DNA of 64,000 nucleotides from Selaginella tamariscina (lineage: Eukaryota; Streptophyta; Lycopodiopsida; Selaginellales; Selaginellaceae). Position 1 is the first letter of the stretch. The number at the start of each line of letters is the position of its first letter. The stretch spans positions 310,001 to 374,000 of the forward strand of contig PUQB01000179.1 of NCBI GenBank assembly GCA_003024785.1, read 5' to 3'. The notes under the pieces are model-generated. The model worked only from the letters and a program-made list of their open reading frames with translations. It did no database searches and was not told where the DNA came from. The position numbers and the translations under genes were made by a program. Of the stretch, positions 35,156-45,815 are shown piece after piece.

Positions 35156-37296
35156 TCAACATCCATTAACAGGCACAAATAAAAATTTAAGTAGTTGTGC
35201 TACTTCCTCTTCTATGTTATCTCCTAGTGTAAAGCTACGTGTGATCCTTCCTTGTGCGTCGTACCACCAGGTTCTCCTCACTTTCCTTCTTTCAGCTTCT
35301 ATCTGCTCTCCCTCCAGTTGCATGCCTAGCTTCTCATACGTGTTCCGCATCAAAACATAGGCAGCCGCTACATGTTCCTTGTTTTTATCGGTTAACAATG
35401 CCATGAATGCAACCTTGCCAATTTCTACATTACTCCATTTCCTACAAGCCGCTAATAAAGTCATCCAGACTAGACCACTGGATTCAAATGGCATGTTTTC
35501 CGCAAGTGATAATGCCTCTTGCAACATATTTGCCCTGCCCAACATGTCAACCATACATCTATAATGCTTGCAAGTGAGACTAACACCATACTTTGCCGTA
35601 GACTCAAAATACATCTGACCCTCTTCTACCAGCCCGGTGGCTACATGCTGTTAGTATTAACAACATTGTAACGCCATCTATTTGCAGTCCGGATTCCTGC
35701 ACTCTCTCCACCAATCTAAACACTTGAGACGTATCACCAAGCAAGCTGTAACCTCCAATCAACGCATTCCAAGACACAACGTTACGAGAACGCATCCGCT
35801 TAAACACCTCTTCAGCTGCGGGCATGTTGCCACACTTGCCATAAAAGTCCACCAAGCAGCTTGCTACCATTTCATCCTTTTCTAATTCAAGCTCGTGTAA
35901 TCGTTCATGAATTCTCTCACCAATTTCTAATGCTCCTATACTAGAACAAGCCTTGAGTGCAGCCACAAATGTAACAGCGTTTGGTGCACAGTCCATGGTG
36001 CTGAAAGCTTCCAAAGCTGCCGAGCCCTCTCTGTTTTCCACGTATCCATGGATCAATGCATTCCATGATATAACATCCCGATGCATCATTCCATCGAAAA
36101 CTCCTCTTGCCTGTATCATATCCCCACATTTACTATACATGTCTACCAAGGTGTTTTCTACAAAACTGTCCTTGTCACATCCATGTTCTCTTGCTTGTCC
36201 GTGAATAGCAACTCCCTTCTGCAAGCAACTCCACTTATCCATCTTATAGCCGGCTGCCAAGCCTGCACAAGCCTTTAGTACAGCAGCAAAACTAAGTTGG
36301 TTTGCTGCACAGTCCATATTATTAAATACTTCCAGAGCTAGCAAATGATCTTCATTTTCCACGTATCCAAGCATTAAGGCGTTCCAGGATACAACACTCC
36401 GGTGCGTCATTCCATCAAAAACATGTCTTGCTTGTAACACGTCTCCACATTTGCTATACATGTCTATCAAGGTGCTTGCCACAAAGACATCCCTGTCAAA
36501 GCCACGCTCTCTAGCCTGTTTGTGAATGTCCAAACCCTTCCGAAGACAAGCCTCTTTCTCCAGTTCGCTGCCACCTGCCAAGCCTGCACACGCTTTGAGT
36601 GCAGCAACGAATGTAAGGCGGTTTCGTGCACATTCAATGGCGTTAAACACATCCAAGGCTATAGAACACTCCCCAATCCCCACATATCCAAGGGTTAACA
36701 CAGTCCACGATACTACGTCTCGCTGCGTCATTCGGTTGAAAACAGCTCTTGCTCTTAACATGTCGCCACATTTGCTATACATATCCACCAAGGTGTTTGC
36801 CACAAGTATGTCTCTGTCAAAGCCCTGCTCCGTGGCTTGCCTGTGAATGCTGACCCCCTTCCGTACGCAAGTCTTCTTGTCCAAGTTGGTCGCCAAAGAT
36901 GCACATGCCTTGAGGGCAGCAACAAACGTGACACGATTTGGAGCGCAGTCCATGCTGTTGAAGACGTCCAAGGCCACTGAGCTCTCTCCATTCTCCACGT
37001 ATCCAAGGATCAAAAACGTTCCAAGATACCACACTTCGATGTCTCATTCCATCGAAAACATTTCTTGCCCGTAGTATGTCACCGCACTTGCTATACATGT
37101 CCACCAAGGTGCTCGCCACATATAGGTCTCTGTCAAACCCATGCTCTCTGGCTTGCATGTGAATGCTCACGCCCTTCCGTAGGCAACTCTTCTTGTCCAA
37201 TTTCTTGCCTATTGCCAGAGCTGCACATTCTTTGAGCGCACAAACAAATGTAGCACTGTTCGGTGTGTGAAACACGTCCAGGCTCACCGAACTCAT
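35156..37296 (-). pseudogene. PLS/E-class PPR protein pseudogene, paralogue of the 11.3-13.4 kb copy
   Basis: Read leftward, four or more long P-L-S blocks repeat: VASTLVDMYSKCG, VVSWTVLTLGYVGIGE, NRLTFVAALKACAGLAGG, LRKGLDIHKQARERGFDRD. The E region follows (LEIGERIHERLHELELEKDE, RCMVDMLGRANMLQEALSL, WMTLLAACRKWSNVEIGKVA) with an E+-like tail KVRRTWWYDAQGRITRSFTL before the stop at 35156. There is no DYW domain. The frame is broken twice. Near 37020 one extra T lies in a T run (GAACGTTTTTGATCC). Near 35625 about two bases are missing, after LTACSH. The N-terminus is truncated: the frame begins at about 37296 inside a repeat, and a gypsy element lies 250 bp upstream. Such proteins act in organellar RNA editing. 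Confidence 0.88.
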
Positions 37297-37395
37297 TCAA
37301 TTGCCTGTCCACCGTCCCATCCAAGAACAAGTTTTTATTGCATGCATTCGCACTATTATATTTTAAAGAGAGATGTATACCTATGTGTGTGTGTT

Positions 37396-37432
<37 letters not shown>

Positions 37433-37547
37433 GAATAGAACACACAACAACCGTATCAATTTAAATGGTCTGTTTAGTCAATGTAGAAAAAGAAACCAGG
37501 AAACGAAAATACATTTACAATACGCAATTTCCATTATAAAATTATTA

Positions 37548-37708
37548 TGTAAGATCCACGTGTACGGCTGCATGTGCACATACTATTATTAGCGTAGTGG
37601 ATTTTGATAGCCGTCGGATTGGATTCAATCTGGACCACTCGCTCTTGTATATAAGTTAGGGTTTCTGAACTAATGGATATACACATTTCTATATTCCGAG
37701 CTCTCACA
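37548..37708 (+). repeat. 5' LTR, 161 bp
   Basis: Matches 42273-42431 at almost every base apart from a change around AACTAATGGATAT versus AACACGGAGAG. It contains TTGTATATAAG, a likely TATA box, about 60 bp before the LTR end. TTGGTGGAGGTGAGGGGCAC right after it is the candidate primer site. Confidence 0.93.
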
Positions 37709-37845
37709 TTGGTGGAGGTGAGGGGCACCTCTAATTGTCCCTACGGAGTGCTCGGATTTGTGTCTTTTTTCTCTGTCTTCTTAGGTCTAGCTTTTCCATT
37801 GTCTAGATCTATTCCTTTCTTGTGGATTTTGTCTCTTCTTCATCC

Positions 37846-38780
37846 ATGAATCCACAACAGACAAATCCCTTGTCTGTGGAGCAGTTACTCATGCAGTTGT
37901 TGGATGCCATGCGTGTGCAATTGAACAATCATTCTCAGTTGATGGCAGCATTCACAGCCAGGGTACTCCTCCTACGCATGTTGCAAACCCCCGTGTCCGA
38001 CCGGATTTCTTTCGCGGAAATCCTGGAGATGATGTGTACCATTGGTTTGACCACTTCACTGTGGTTGCCACATATCATTCGTGGGACGGTGCTCAGTGTT
38101 TGCGCGAGTTTCCTACTTGTCTTCAAGGGACGGCGTTGCAGTGGTACAATGGTCTGGACGTTGCAACTCGTGGCGATTGGAATATTCTTCCAGAGATCTT
38201 CAAACGTGCATTTGGGCATGCGGACGACTGTGATGATGCTTTTCAGCAGTTGCATCGTATTCGTCAGGAGCCGTCTGAGTCGGTGATGCAGTTTGGTGTT
38301 CGCTTTCGAAGCCTTTTGCTGCGTGCAGAACCTAACATGTCGGAACGCATCAAGTTAGGTATGTTGTGGCCAGCACTTCGTCAAGACCTTGTGGGGCTTG
38401 TGCATGCACTAGCTCCAGTGACTCTTGACGATGCTTTGAGGCTGGCACAACGATATGAGTCGTCACCTCTCCCACTTGTGCCTTCACGTGCTCTTGTTCC
38501 ACTCCATGTTGGGGATGGACCTGCTCCGATGGAGGTTGAGGCTGTTGCCGCTCGTGTACCAGCACAAGGTGGGGCCCGTGGACGAGGACGTGGACGTGCA
38601 GTTCGTTGTTGGGCATGTGATGAGGTTGGACACACGTATCGGCGCTGTCAACGGTTTCCCGATTGGCGTCCCCCATTTCCAGGATGGAGGCCATGGCGGC
38701 AACAACGTCCGGTTGGTGCTGCTGCAGTGGAAGGTTGTGATGCGGTGGATCTTCCGGGAAACGACGAATCGCACGAGTAG
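37846..38780 (+). pseudogene. Gypsy gag with zinc knuckle
   Basis: Starts MNPQQTNPLSVEQLLMQLLD at 37846 and shifts frame near 38025. The capsid part reads VYHWFDHFTVVATYHSWDGA, LQGTALQWYNGLDVATRGDW and RIRQEPSESVMQFGVRFRSL. An Arg-Gly tract and one CCHC knuckle CWACDEVGHTYRRC (about 38609-38650) follow. The protein ends at 38780. Confidence 0.9.
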
Positions 38781-38806
38781 AGGAGGGTCCTCGTGCGAAT
38801 AAATTA

Positions 38807-40670
38807 GTGACCCCTCCATCTTTCTTTCGGGAGTATCATCAAGGGGTTCACTCGGCACCAAATCATCCGGTTTTCACTTTTCAAGCTCGTTTCAATCGCA
38901 CACCTCATCCTGTTTTCCTTTCAGTGTTGGTGGATACAGGTTCAAGTTTGTCCTCTGTTTCTCAATCTGTTGCTACACGTTGCAGCCTTCATTTGCGTCG
39001 TGCGGTAGAACCAGTCTTCATTCTGTACGGCAACGGACATACTCATGCTTGTTCGCGGGATGAAGTGGACATTGTTGTTCGTGTGGATGATTGTGAGCTC
39101 GAGCTTCAATCTTTGCGGGTGGTGCCGAGTCAAGCTTTTCACCTTATTCTTGGTATGGATTGGTTAACTCGCAATCATGCCAAGTGTGACTTTGAAAAGT
39201 CTCCCCCTTGTTTGACTCTCCCTCGTCTTTCTTCCATTCCTCTTACTTCTATTCCACTTCGTCCATCTGCTTCCACCTCTGCTTCCATCACTTTTGTCTC
39301 ACCCTTATTTCCAACCATTTTCCCTTCATGCTCTTCCTTTTCTTCTTTGGATCCATCAGATGATCGTCGTGCTGTAGTTGTTGATCAACTCAAGAAGGAG
39401 TATGCTGATCTTTTCAACTTCGACTTGTCATCTGGGGCCAAGATTGCGACACGCCACCCTATTCCAACTGGAGAAGCTAGGCCAATCAAGGTACCTGTTC
39501 GGCGTCGATCACCAAAGGAGCTCAAGATCTTACGAGCGAATGTCAAAGAGATGTTGGAGAAGGGTGTTATCCGGAAGTCTCGAAGTCCTTGGGCGTGCGA
39601 ACCTCACCTTGTGACGAAGCCTGATGGGAGCGTTCGATTCTGCATTGATTATCGCCCGTTAAATGAGGTAACCGTCTCAGATGTGTACCCACTTCCTCAT
39701 ACTGCAGACCTTTTGGATCGACTGGGGCGGAGCCGTTGGTTCACCAAGTTAGATCTCGCATCTGGATATTGGCAAGTTCCGATGGCTGACATGGACATTC
39801 CCAAGACTGCTTTTCGAACACCATTTGGCCTGTACGAGTTCCTGGTGATGCCTTTCGGTTTGAGCAATGCTCCAGCAACTTTCCAGCGTATGATGGATGA
39901 GGTTCTTTGCGACATGCCGGAGGTGACTGCGATTTCATCGATGATGTTTTGATCCATTCGGATGGAACGTGGGAGGAGCATGTCGGTGATGTACGTAAGG
40001 TTTTGGATCGACTGCGGGAAGTTGGTTTGAAGTTGAAGCCATCTAAGTGTGTATTTGGATCAAAGGACACCACTTATCTGGGTTATCGCATTTCACGTGA
40101 AGGTTTGCAAGTCGATCCTGACAAACTAGTTGCAGTTTTGAAGTTCCCTACGCCAAAGTGTGTGAATGATGTGCAACGCTTTCTTGGCAAGGTACAATAT
40201 CTGGGTCGTTTTCTGGATCATCTTTCAGATCGTACTGCACCGTTGCGCGCGTTGTTGAAATCGTCAATGACTTCTTTTGTTTGGTCTAAGGATTGCAAGC
40301 AGGCATTTGCAGATCTCAAAGAGTTGTTGACGACTCCTCCAGTTTTGGCGTACCCGGATTACACTCGTCCTTTCATCTTGCGTGTAGATGCTTCTGACAT
40401 CGGCCTCGGGGGTGTATTGATGCAGGAGAGTACAAGTGTTCCTGGCCAACGACATCCCATTGCATACATCAGCCGTACATTGCAGCCAGCAGAGGTGAAT
40501 TACTCCACAACTGAAAAGGAGTGTCTAGCAGCAGTTTGGGGTTTTGAGAAGCTCCATGCCTACTTGCATGGTTCGCGGACGTTGTTGGAAGGTGATCATG
40601 CAGCAGTCACTTCGTTGTTGAGCGAAAGAATTTGATTGGGCGTACTGCTCGGTGGGCCTTGAAACTTCAA
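38807..40670 (+). pseudogene. Gypsy protease, reverse transcriptase and RNase H
   Basis: Protease: FLSVLVDTGSSLSSVSQSVA with an intact DTGS, then LILGMDWLTRNHAKCDF. Reverse transcriptase: VIRKSRSPWACEPHLVTKPD, RFCIDYRPLNEVTVSDVYPL, WFTKLDLASGYWQVPM and FLVMPFGLSNAPATFQRMMD. The frame breaks directly before the catalytic FIDDVLIHSDG (about 39937-39963). RNase H: FILRVDASDIGLGGVLMQES, SRTLQPAEVNYSTTEKECLA and, after one more shift at about 40633, the end VVHRPGSSMADADALSRAPL. The shifts leave this copy unable to make an intact polyprotein. Confidence 0.92.
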
Positions 40671-42240
40671 ATTTACGACTTTGAAGTTGTTCATCGTCCA
40701 GGGAGTTCCATGGCTGATGCTGATGCTCTTTCTCGGGCTCCTCTTCCACCTTCTCTCTCTTCTGTTGCCCCAGAGGAACCAGTTGTTCCAGCTTCAGTGG
40801 ACTTTTTGGATGAAGATTCCGTACCATCAGCAGTTGCTGTGCTTGACGTTCAGTGTCCGCAGAATGCAGAGTTAGATTTGCCGTCTTTGGATGAGGTTCG
40901 GGAAGCTCAAAAGGTTGAGCCGTGGATTCGAAGGCTTCGTGATGGGTTTGAGAATCCTGCATCACTTGCTGATGACTTGCCTTTCAGGCATTTACATTCA
41001 CAGTATCGCCTTCAGGATGACCTTCTTTATTTTGTGGGGACTGATCCAGATGATCCTTTGCGGTTGGTGGTACCTTCAATCTTCATTCCACGCTTCCTCC
41101 ATGCTTACCATGACTCTCCTATTCTTGGCGGGGCACATGGGACATCGTCGGGTGATGGAGAAGCTGCGCAGATCTTTCTATTGGCCGGAGTTGCGAGGAG
41201 ATGTGATTCGGTATGTGCGTAGTTGTGTGTGGTGCCAAGCTCGCAATACTCCCCCATGTGCTTCGGAAGGACGGTTGGAGTCAATTGCAGTTTCTCGTCC
41301 GTTTGAATTGGTGGCATTTGATTTGATGGGACCTTTTCCGCGGTCAACTGCTGGTAACGAGTACGTTATTATTGCTTGATTAATTACCTAACTCGTTGGG
41401 TAGAAGTTGGTGCTCTTGCTAGTGCGACTGCTTCTGCTGTTGGTCAGTTTCTCCTGAATCGGTCGTGTTTCAGCATTCTTGTCCGGAGCGAATTCTCTCG
41501 GATAAGGTCCGCATGGCATGATTTTGGCTGAGGCATTTCATGTTTTGACATCTCGATTAGGGATACGCCACACTTTCACAAAGTGCTTATCATCCTCAGA
41601 CAGATGGTTTAGTGGAACGGCTTGTTAGAACCTTCAAGGGGATGATCGCAAAGTATGTGAACTTTCAACATTCAGATTGGGATGGTTATCTGCCGTCTCT
41701 CCGATATGCTTATGTCACTGGAGTTCAAAGTTCCATTGGTACTTCTCCATATAAGCTTTTGTATGGTCATGACCCGGTGTTGCCAACGGAGTTGGGTTTG
41801 CCGTCTCGGTTACCGCGAGCTGCTGATGCTAGGTCATGGGATCGGTATCTGACAAGCATCTTCCATTGGTTCGTGCGGAGTCAGCAGAACACTTGGGCCG
41901 CGTACAAGTAGGACAACAACAACGGTACAACTCGCATCATCGTCCTCCTGCGGAGTACAAGGTTGATGAACTGGTGTTGGTTCGTTTTCCCAAGCTTACG
42001 GTACGTGGTTTAGCTAAGAGTCTCCTTCCTCAATGGAAAGGACCGTATCGAGTGTTACGGCAAGTAGGACCACAGGTTTATGAGGTTCGGCACGACATTC
42101 AACCCGATCCTCCGGAGATTGTACATGTACAACGGTTGAAGCATTTTGTGCAACGGGAACAAGTTGTGCCGCCTATAGATCCACCAGTGCCTCCTCCTGA
42201 TGTTCCTCCAGATCCGGGCCCGTCTACAAGAGAACCCTAA
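40670..42240 (+). pseudogene. Gypsy integrase
   Basis: The zinc-binding part is seen as LAGHMGHRRVMEKLRRSFYW and RSCVWCQARNTPPC. The core begins LVAFDLMGPFPRSTAGNEYV, holding the first catalytic Asp, and ends in a stop at 41380. Pieces continue in other frames to MERLVRTFKGMIAKYVNFQH (with the last catalytic Glu), then LRYAYVTGVQSSIGTSPYKL and LYGHDPVLP. The C-terminus has QWKGPYRVLRQVGPQVYEVR, the GPY/F module, and a proline-rich tail to TAA at 42238-42240. Confidence 0.9.
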
Positions 42241-42272
42241 CCAACTTACACCCTTCCGAGAGGAGGGGATGA

Positions 42273-42431
42273 TGTAAGATCCACGTGTACGGCTGCATGT
42301 GCACATACTATTATTAGCGTAGTGGATTTTGATAGCCATCGGATTGGATTCAATCTGGACCACTCGCTCTTGTATATAAGTTAGGGTTTCTGAACACGGA
42401 GAGACACATTTCTATATTCCGAGCTCTGACA
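42273..42431 (+). repeat. 3' LTR, 159 bp
   Basis: Pairs with 37548-37708. It directly follows the purine tract 42256-42272 and ends at CTCTGACA before AT-rich flank. Confidence 0.93.
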
Positions 42432-43330
42432 ATTCAAAATTAAATTTATATACTATTTTTTTATTACAATCTATTTAGTATATATAGTATTTAACATATA
42501 TTTATAATTTTAATACATTGTTAATAAACACATTTAATAAGTTTAATTATAATTAAGTTTTAACACAATTGACTTAACCGATTTAATATTTAATTTAACG
42601 GAATTTAGTTTATATTTCACCGTTAGATTCATATCAAAATCCAACGGTCCGATGGCCGTATATGCATAAACAAGGTTTCTCTGTGTATGTGTCTTCAACG
42701 CAGTTGACAAATATGAGGTTAGTATTTTATATGTATGTAATATGTCATTAAATACGAATCTATAGAGGTATCATAAGATGCGGAGGGTTGATCTAGTAAT
42801 AAATCTTTTTAGTATATATAATAAATTTATATTTATGTATATGAATGTGTATAATTAAATTTTAAACTTTTACATTGGGAAACATTCTATGATGACGAAT
42901 GACAAGAGTTTGGAAATAACATGTGAATAATGGTGTCTCAAATATTTGTTAAATAAATATATCACAATATTTATATTTTATTATACCATTACTTAGTCAA
43001 ATTTGACGAAGATTAGCAACGAGGGTTTGGAATGGTGCATTATGCCGAGTGGGTAAAAATGTTCATGTTCAAACACTTCCCCATACCACACCTACAATTA
43101 TATATACGTATTTTGTGAATTTATATATGTTAAACAATATTTATAATATTTTCATTGCTTTAAATGATTTTTTCCTTTGAGCTAAAATAAAAAATGCTAT
43201 TTATATATGGATAGGATATTTATATCTTAATTAGATTTTATTAAAAGTTAAATCATGGATTTATTTCTTATAAGTTATACTTATAATAACATATTTGTTG
43301 GAGATAAACTGTGAACTGATTCTAAGAACG
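42432..43330. other. AT-rich upstream region of the first CLE gene, no gene seen
   Basis: Very AT-rich with no convincing exon. A missing 5' exon with a signal peptide for the CLE gene would have to lie here, but I did not find a hydrophobic reading frame with a suitable donor. Confidence 0.4.
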
Positions 43331-43759
43331 ATGTTACTCCCACCAGCGGGTCCGAGCCCCATCCACAACGGGCTACATCCTGCTAGCAAGAAGGTGGTCA
43401 CTCCACCAGCGGGTCCAAGCCCCATCCACAACGGGCTGCATCCTGTTAGCAAGAAGCGTGTCACTCCACCAGCGTGTCCGAGCCCCATCCACAACGAGGT
43501 GAGCTTCCGTCAGGTTCCTTCTGGTCGTGATCCCATTCACCATGACGAGGTGAACTTCCGTCAGGTGCCATCAGGCCGAAACCCTATTCACCACCAGTTG
43601 GTTGATCTTCATGGGGTTCCCTCGGGTCCTAACCCACGACATAACAATGCGGTGTTCACCAGCATTCTAGTTCTTACAGGGCCTAATCCGATTCACAACA
43701 ATTACGACACTAACAGTGTTGGAAAGAAGCATCCAACTCCGAGTCCTATCGGCAACTAG
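43331..43759 (+). CDS. CLE: Multi-CLE peptide precursor (seven CLE-like motifs plus one degenerate)
   Basis: CLE peptides are 12-13-residue secreted plant signals cut from precursors and sensed by leucine-rich-repeat receptor kinases. The consensus is R-x-V-P-x-G-P-[DN]-P-x-H-[HN]. The single open frame from ATG 43331 to TAG 43757-43759 holds, in order, PPAGPSPIHN, TPPAGPSPIHN, TPPACPSPIHN, RQVPSGRDPIHH, RQVPSGRNPIHH, HGVPSGPNPRHN and VLTGPNPIHN, then a weak PTPSPIGN. Units are spaced by 8-11 residues, and two of the early ones follow Lys-Lys/Arg pairs (ASKKVV, VSKKRV) suited to proteolytic release. Ordinary CLE precursors carry a single motif at the C-terminus; multi-motif ones exist in some plants. 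No signal peptide is visible at this ATG. The frame just upstream (SKNDVTP-like) shows that the 5' end may be shifted or in another exon. A second related gene lies 0.5 kb downstream. Confidence 0.75.
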   Translation: MLLPPAGPSPIHNGLHPASKKVVTPPAGPSPIHNGLHPVSKKRVTPPACPSPIHNEVSFRQVPSGRDPIHHDEVNFRQVPSGRNPIHHQLVDLHGVPSGPNPRHNNAVFTSILVLTGPNPIHNNYDTNSVGKKHPTPSPIGN

Positions 43760-44280
43760 GTTGATGAAAACCAAACATTCGTTATTTGTTTCCATTTTCT
43801 TTTTTCCCTTTTCATTTCAGTTTTTGCTCTGTAGCTAACATTTTTTAAAAACATTAATAAACCTATATCCAAAAATTTCACATTCATACATTGATATTAT
43901 TTACTCTTACATCTACTTTGCAGTCGTGAGTCATGTAGTTTCTCGTGGCTTATAAGCACGTTGTTATTTCTACTGTACCGTGATAAAAGGTTGTGATAAA
44001 AAAAAAAAAACATATAAAAAATATCAACCTGAAAAGTCTTTGAACATTTGCCAATACCGCTTTGTTTTTTTTTTATATCAGAAGCTGCGTAATTATGCAT
44101 GTTCAAGCTATTTTAGTCTAGATTACCCCGTAGATTTCTACGAATCACCACTGAATCTTTTGAGCGGATGCCAAGATGCCATGAACCTGAAAACAATGCT
44201 CCTCAATATGGAGCACGTACGGCTCGAAGTTCGGCTCCTCTGGCAAGTTTAAAAGCCGATCACAATGACGCTTTTAATTC
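43760..44280. other. Spacer between the two CLE genes
   Basis: AT-rich, with A and T homopolymer runs at about 43998-44011 and 44065-44074. No exon seen. Promoter of the second CLE gene is expected near the right end. Confidence 0.4.
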
Positions 44281-44820
44281 ACCAGCAGCTCGAAGTTGTT
44301 TCTTGTGCTCTTTGCATCCCTGATGTTGTTGACCATTGCTCAAGCCGGTCGCTCTTTGCAGGGTCTGGGCATCTCTCCACCAACCCAGGGGAAACGCTGG
44401 TCCTCATTCATATGTTCAATCCAAGCGTGATGTTACTCCACCATCAGGCCCAAGCCCCATCCACAACAAGGCTAGCGTTGCTCTTTCACTGCCAGATGGT
44501 CCGAACCCTGGAGGCAATGCTGGTCCACTTGCAGAGGTTCAATCCAAGCGGGAGACCACTCCACCTTCTGGTCCGAGCCCGATCCACAACAAAGCAGCGC
44601 CGCCAACCGGCCCTAACCCTGGAGGCAACAGGGCGAGGTTCCTTCGGGTCCAAATCCACTACACAACCATGGGGTGAACTACCGGGAGGTTCCTTCCACT
44701 GCACAACCATGGGGTGAACTACCTGGAGGTTCCTTCGGGTCCCAACCCACTCCACAACCATGGGTTCACTGATGTTAATACCAGGAGTCGCCCACTGATG
44801 AAGACGACACTCTCTTTTTA
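44281..44820 (+). pseudogene. CLE: Second multi-CLE precursor, with signal peptide, frames broken
   Basis: A signal peptide is clear at 44293-44355: KLFLVLFASLMLLTIAQAGR in frame 1, but it has no ATG in frame; a stop lies just upstream. From about 44410 the CLE repeats run in frame 2: SKRDVTPPSGPSPIHN, SLPDGPNPGGN, SKRETTPPSGPSPIHN and PPTGPNPGGN, two of which lack the final His. From about 44637 the frame changes to 3: EVPSGPNPLHNHG, a perfect CLE core. A partial unit (REVPSTAQPW) follows. A final shift gives EVPSGPNPLHNHGFTDVNTR, ending in TAA at 44818-44820. The Lys-Arg pairs before the repeats match those of the first gene. Three shifts imply decay, unless undetected introns join the parts. 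Confidence 0.7.
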
Positions 44821-45815
44821 ATTATTTCTGCGTATTCTCGCATAGTTTCTTCTTTCTAGTTTATTAATAAATTTTATTCAATTATATAATTATAGTACAT
44901 CGCATTTGACAAAAATATTATTGAATGATTACAAAACAGTTATTTAATACACCAAAACAGAATATGCTCCTGACACGTGGCTGAACCTCACTCGTTCAAT
45001 CTCTGGCTGAAGAGAAGTTGCCTTTCATTGAATCCTGCGTCTCTGATAGACGATGAAGCGGAGTCCAAGTACTTGTTTCCGTGAGCTCGAGTCTGCTCGG
45101 GACGACCTCAAAGAAAGTGGTGTTGTTGACGCAGTACCTCGAGAAGATGGAGGAGATCCCACCTCCTACCTTCTTGTGGAATGTAATCGTAGCATTCAGT
45201 CCAAAACTTTCCTGCCCCGAGAAATGTGGAATCTTGGAATCTCAACCTTGCAACAGAAGCCGATTGTGGGGTTCTGGTGAGGTTGCTTGTGTGTTCAATC
45301 CTGGAAGTCGATTAGAAAGTGACTTTTATATTTATTATGATTTCTTAGAACGAAACCGGTGGCGCGTTAGAAGTTCAATAACTAAAACAAAAAACATGAG
45401 GGAAAACTTAGGGAAATATGAGATGAGAGACGTAAATGCGATGGAAGTCGGAGGGAAATCGAAAAATCCAGGGAAAAAGAAAAAGAAAATAGAAAATCGA
45501 GGGAAAAAGAAAAAAAAAAAAAAAGGGAAATATAACATTTTCAAATAACCAAAAGCTTTTTCGCTTAAATGGAAGAGCAGGAATCTGGAGCTCTTTCCAA
45601 ACCAAAAAAATAAAACAAATTACGTTTTTCCTTCATATACTACACAGAAAATTTCTTAGCTTCAGATGAAAGTTTTTTCTGCTAGGAAAGGCAGCAAAAC
45701 TACAATAACGAAACTAACAAGCACGTGGCTGACTCCCAACGGCTCTCTTTGGCATATTCGTTTTTATCACATCTTTAGGGCTCGTCACTCCTAGAAAAAA
45801 AGAAGAGCATAGAAT
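44821..45815. other. Intergenic with a short unassigned frame and a purine-only tract
   Basis: A frame at 45053-45280 starts MKRSPSTCFRELESARDDLK and is not recognised. From about 45380 to 45535 the plus strand is almost all purine, with repeated GGGAAA and an A run, translating to Lys/Gly-rich nonsense. The region 45700-45815 is the likely promoter and leader of the kinesin gene. Confidence 0.4.

Larger units (their letters stand above)
37548..42431 (+). mobile_element. Ty3/gypsy retrotransposon with very short LTRs, near full length
   Basis: LTRs of 161 bp (37548-37708) and 159 bp (42273-42431) are nearly identical, start TGTAAGATCCACG and end CTCTSACA. Each has a TATATAAG box. A purine tract GAGAGGAGGGGATGA precedes the right LTR. 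Gag, protease, reverse transcriptase, RNase H and integrase are present in the Ty3/gypsy order. They are split over at least six frames. There is no chromodomain at the end. The high LTR identity suggests a young copy, but the coding frame is broken in many places. I find no perfect target duplication (left TATTA, right ATTCA). Confidence 0.93.

Noticed and set aside
38381..38861. Long minus-strand frames opposite gypsy gag
   Set aside because: Shadows of the gag frame on the opposite strand.
37543..42436. Target duplication of the 37.5-kb gypsy element
   Set aside because: TATTA and ATTCA do not match; no perfect 4-6-bp duplication was found, so none is claimed.
43331..44820. Reading the PPxGPSPIHN repeats as an extensin or as IDA/PIP-type peptides
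   Set aside because: Extensins lack the recurring P-x-H-[HN] ending; IDA and PIP cores differ (no G-P-[DN]-P-x-H). The VPSGPNPLHN copies fit CLE best, though a mixed family cannot be excluded.
45335..45605. Phe-rich minus-strand frames
   Set aside because: Complement of the purine tract; no coding evidence.
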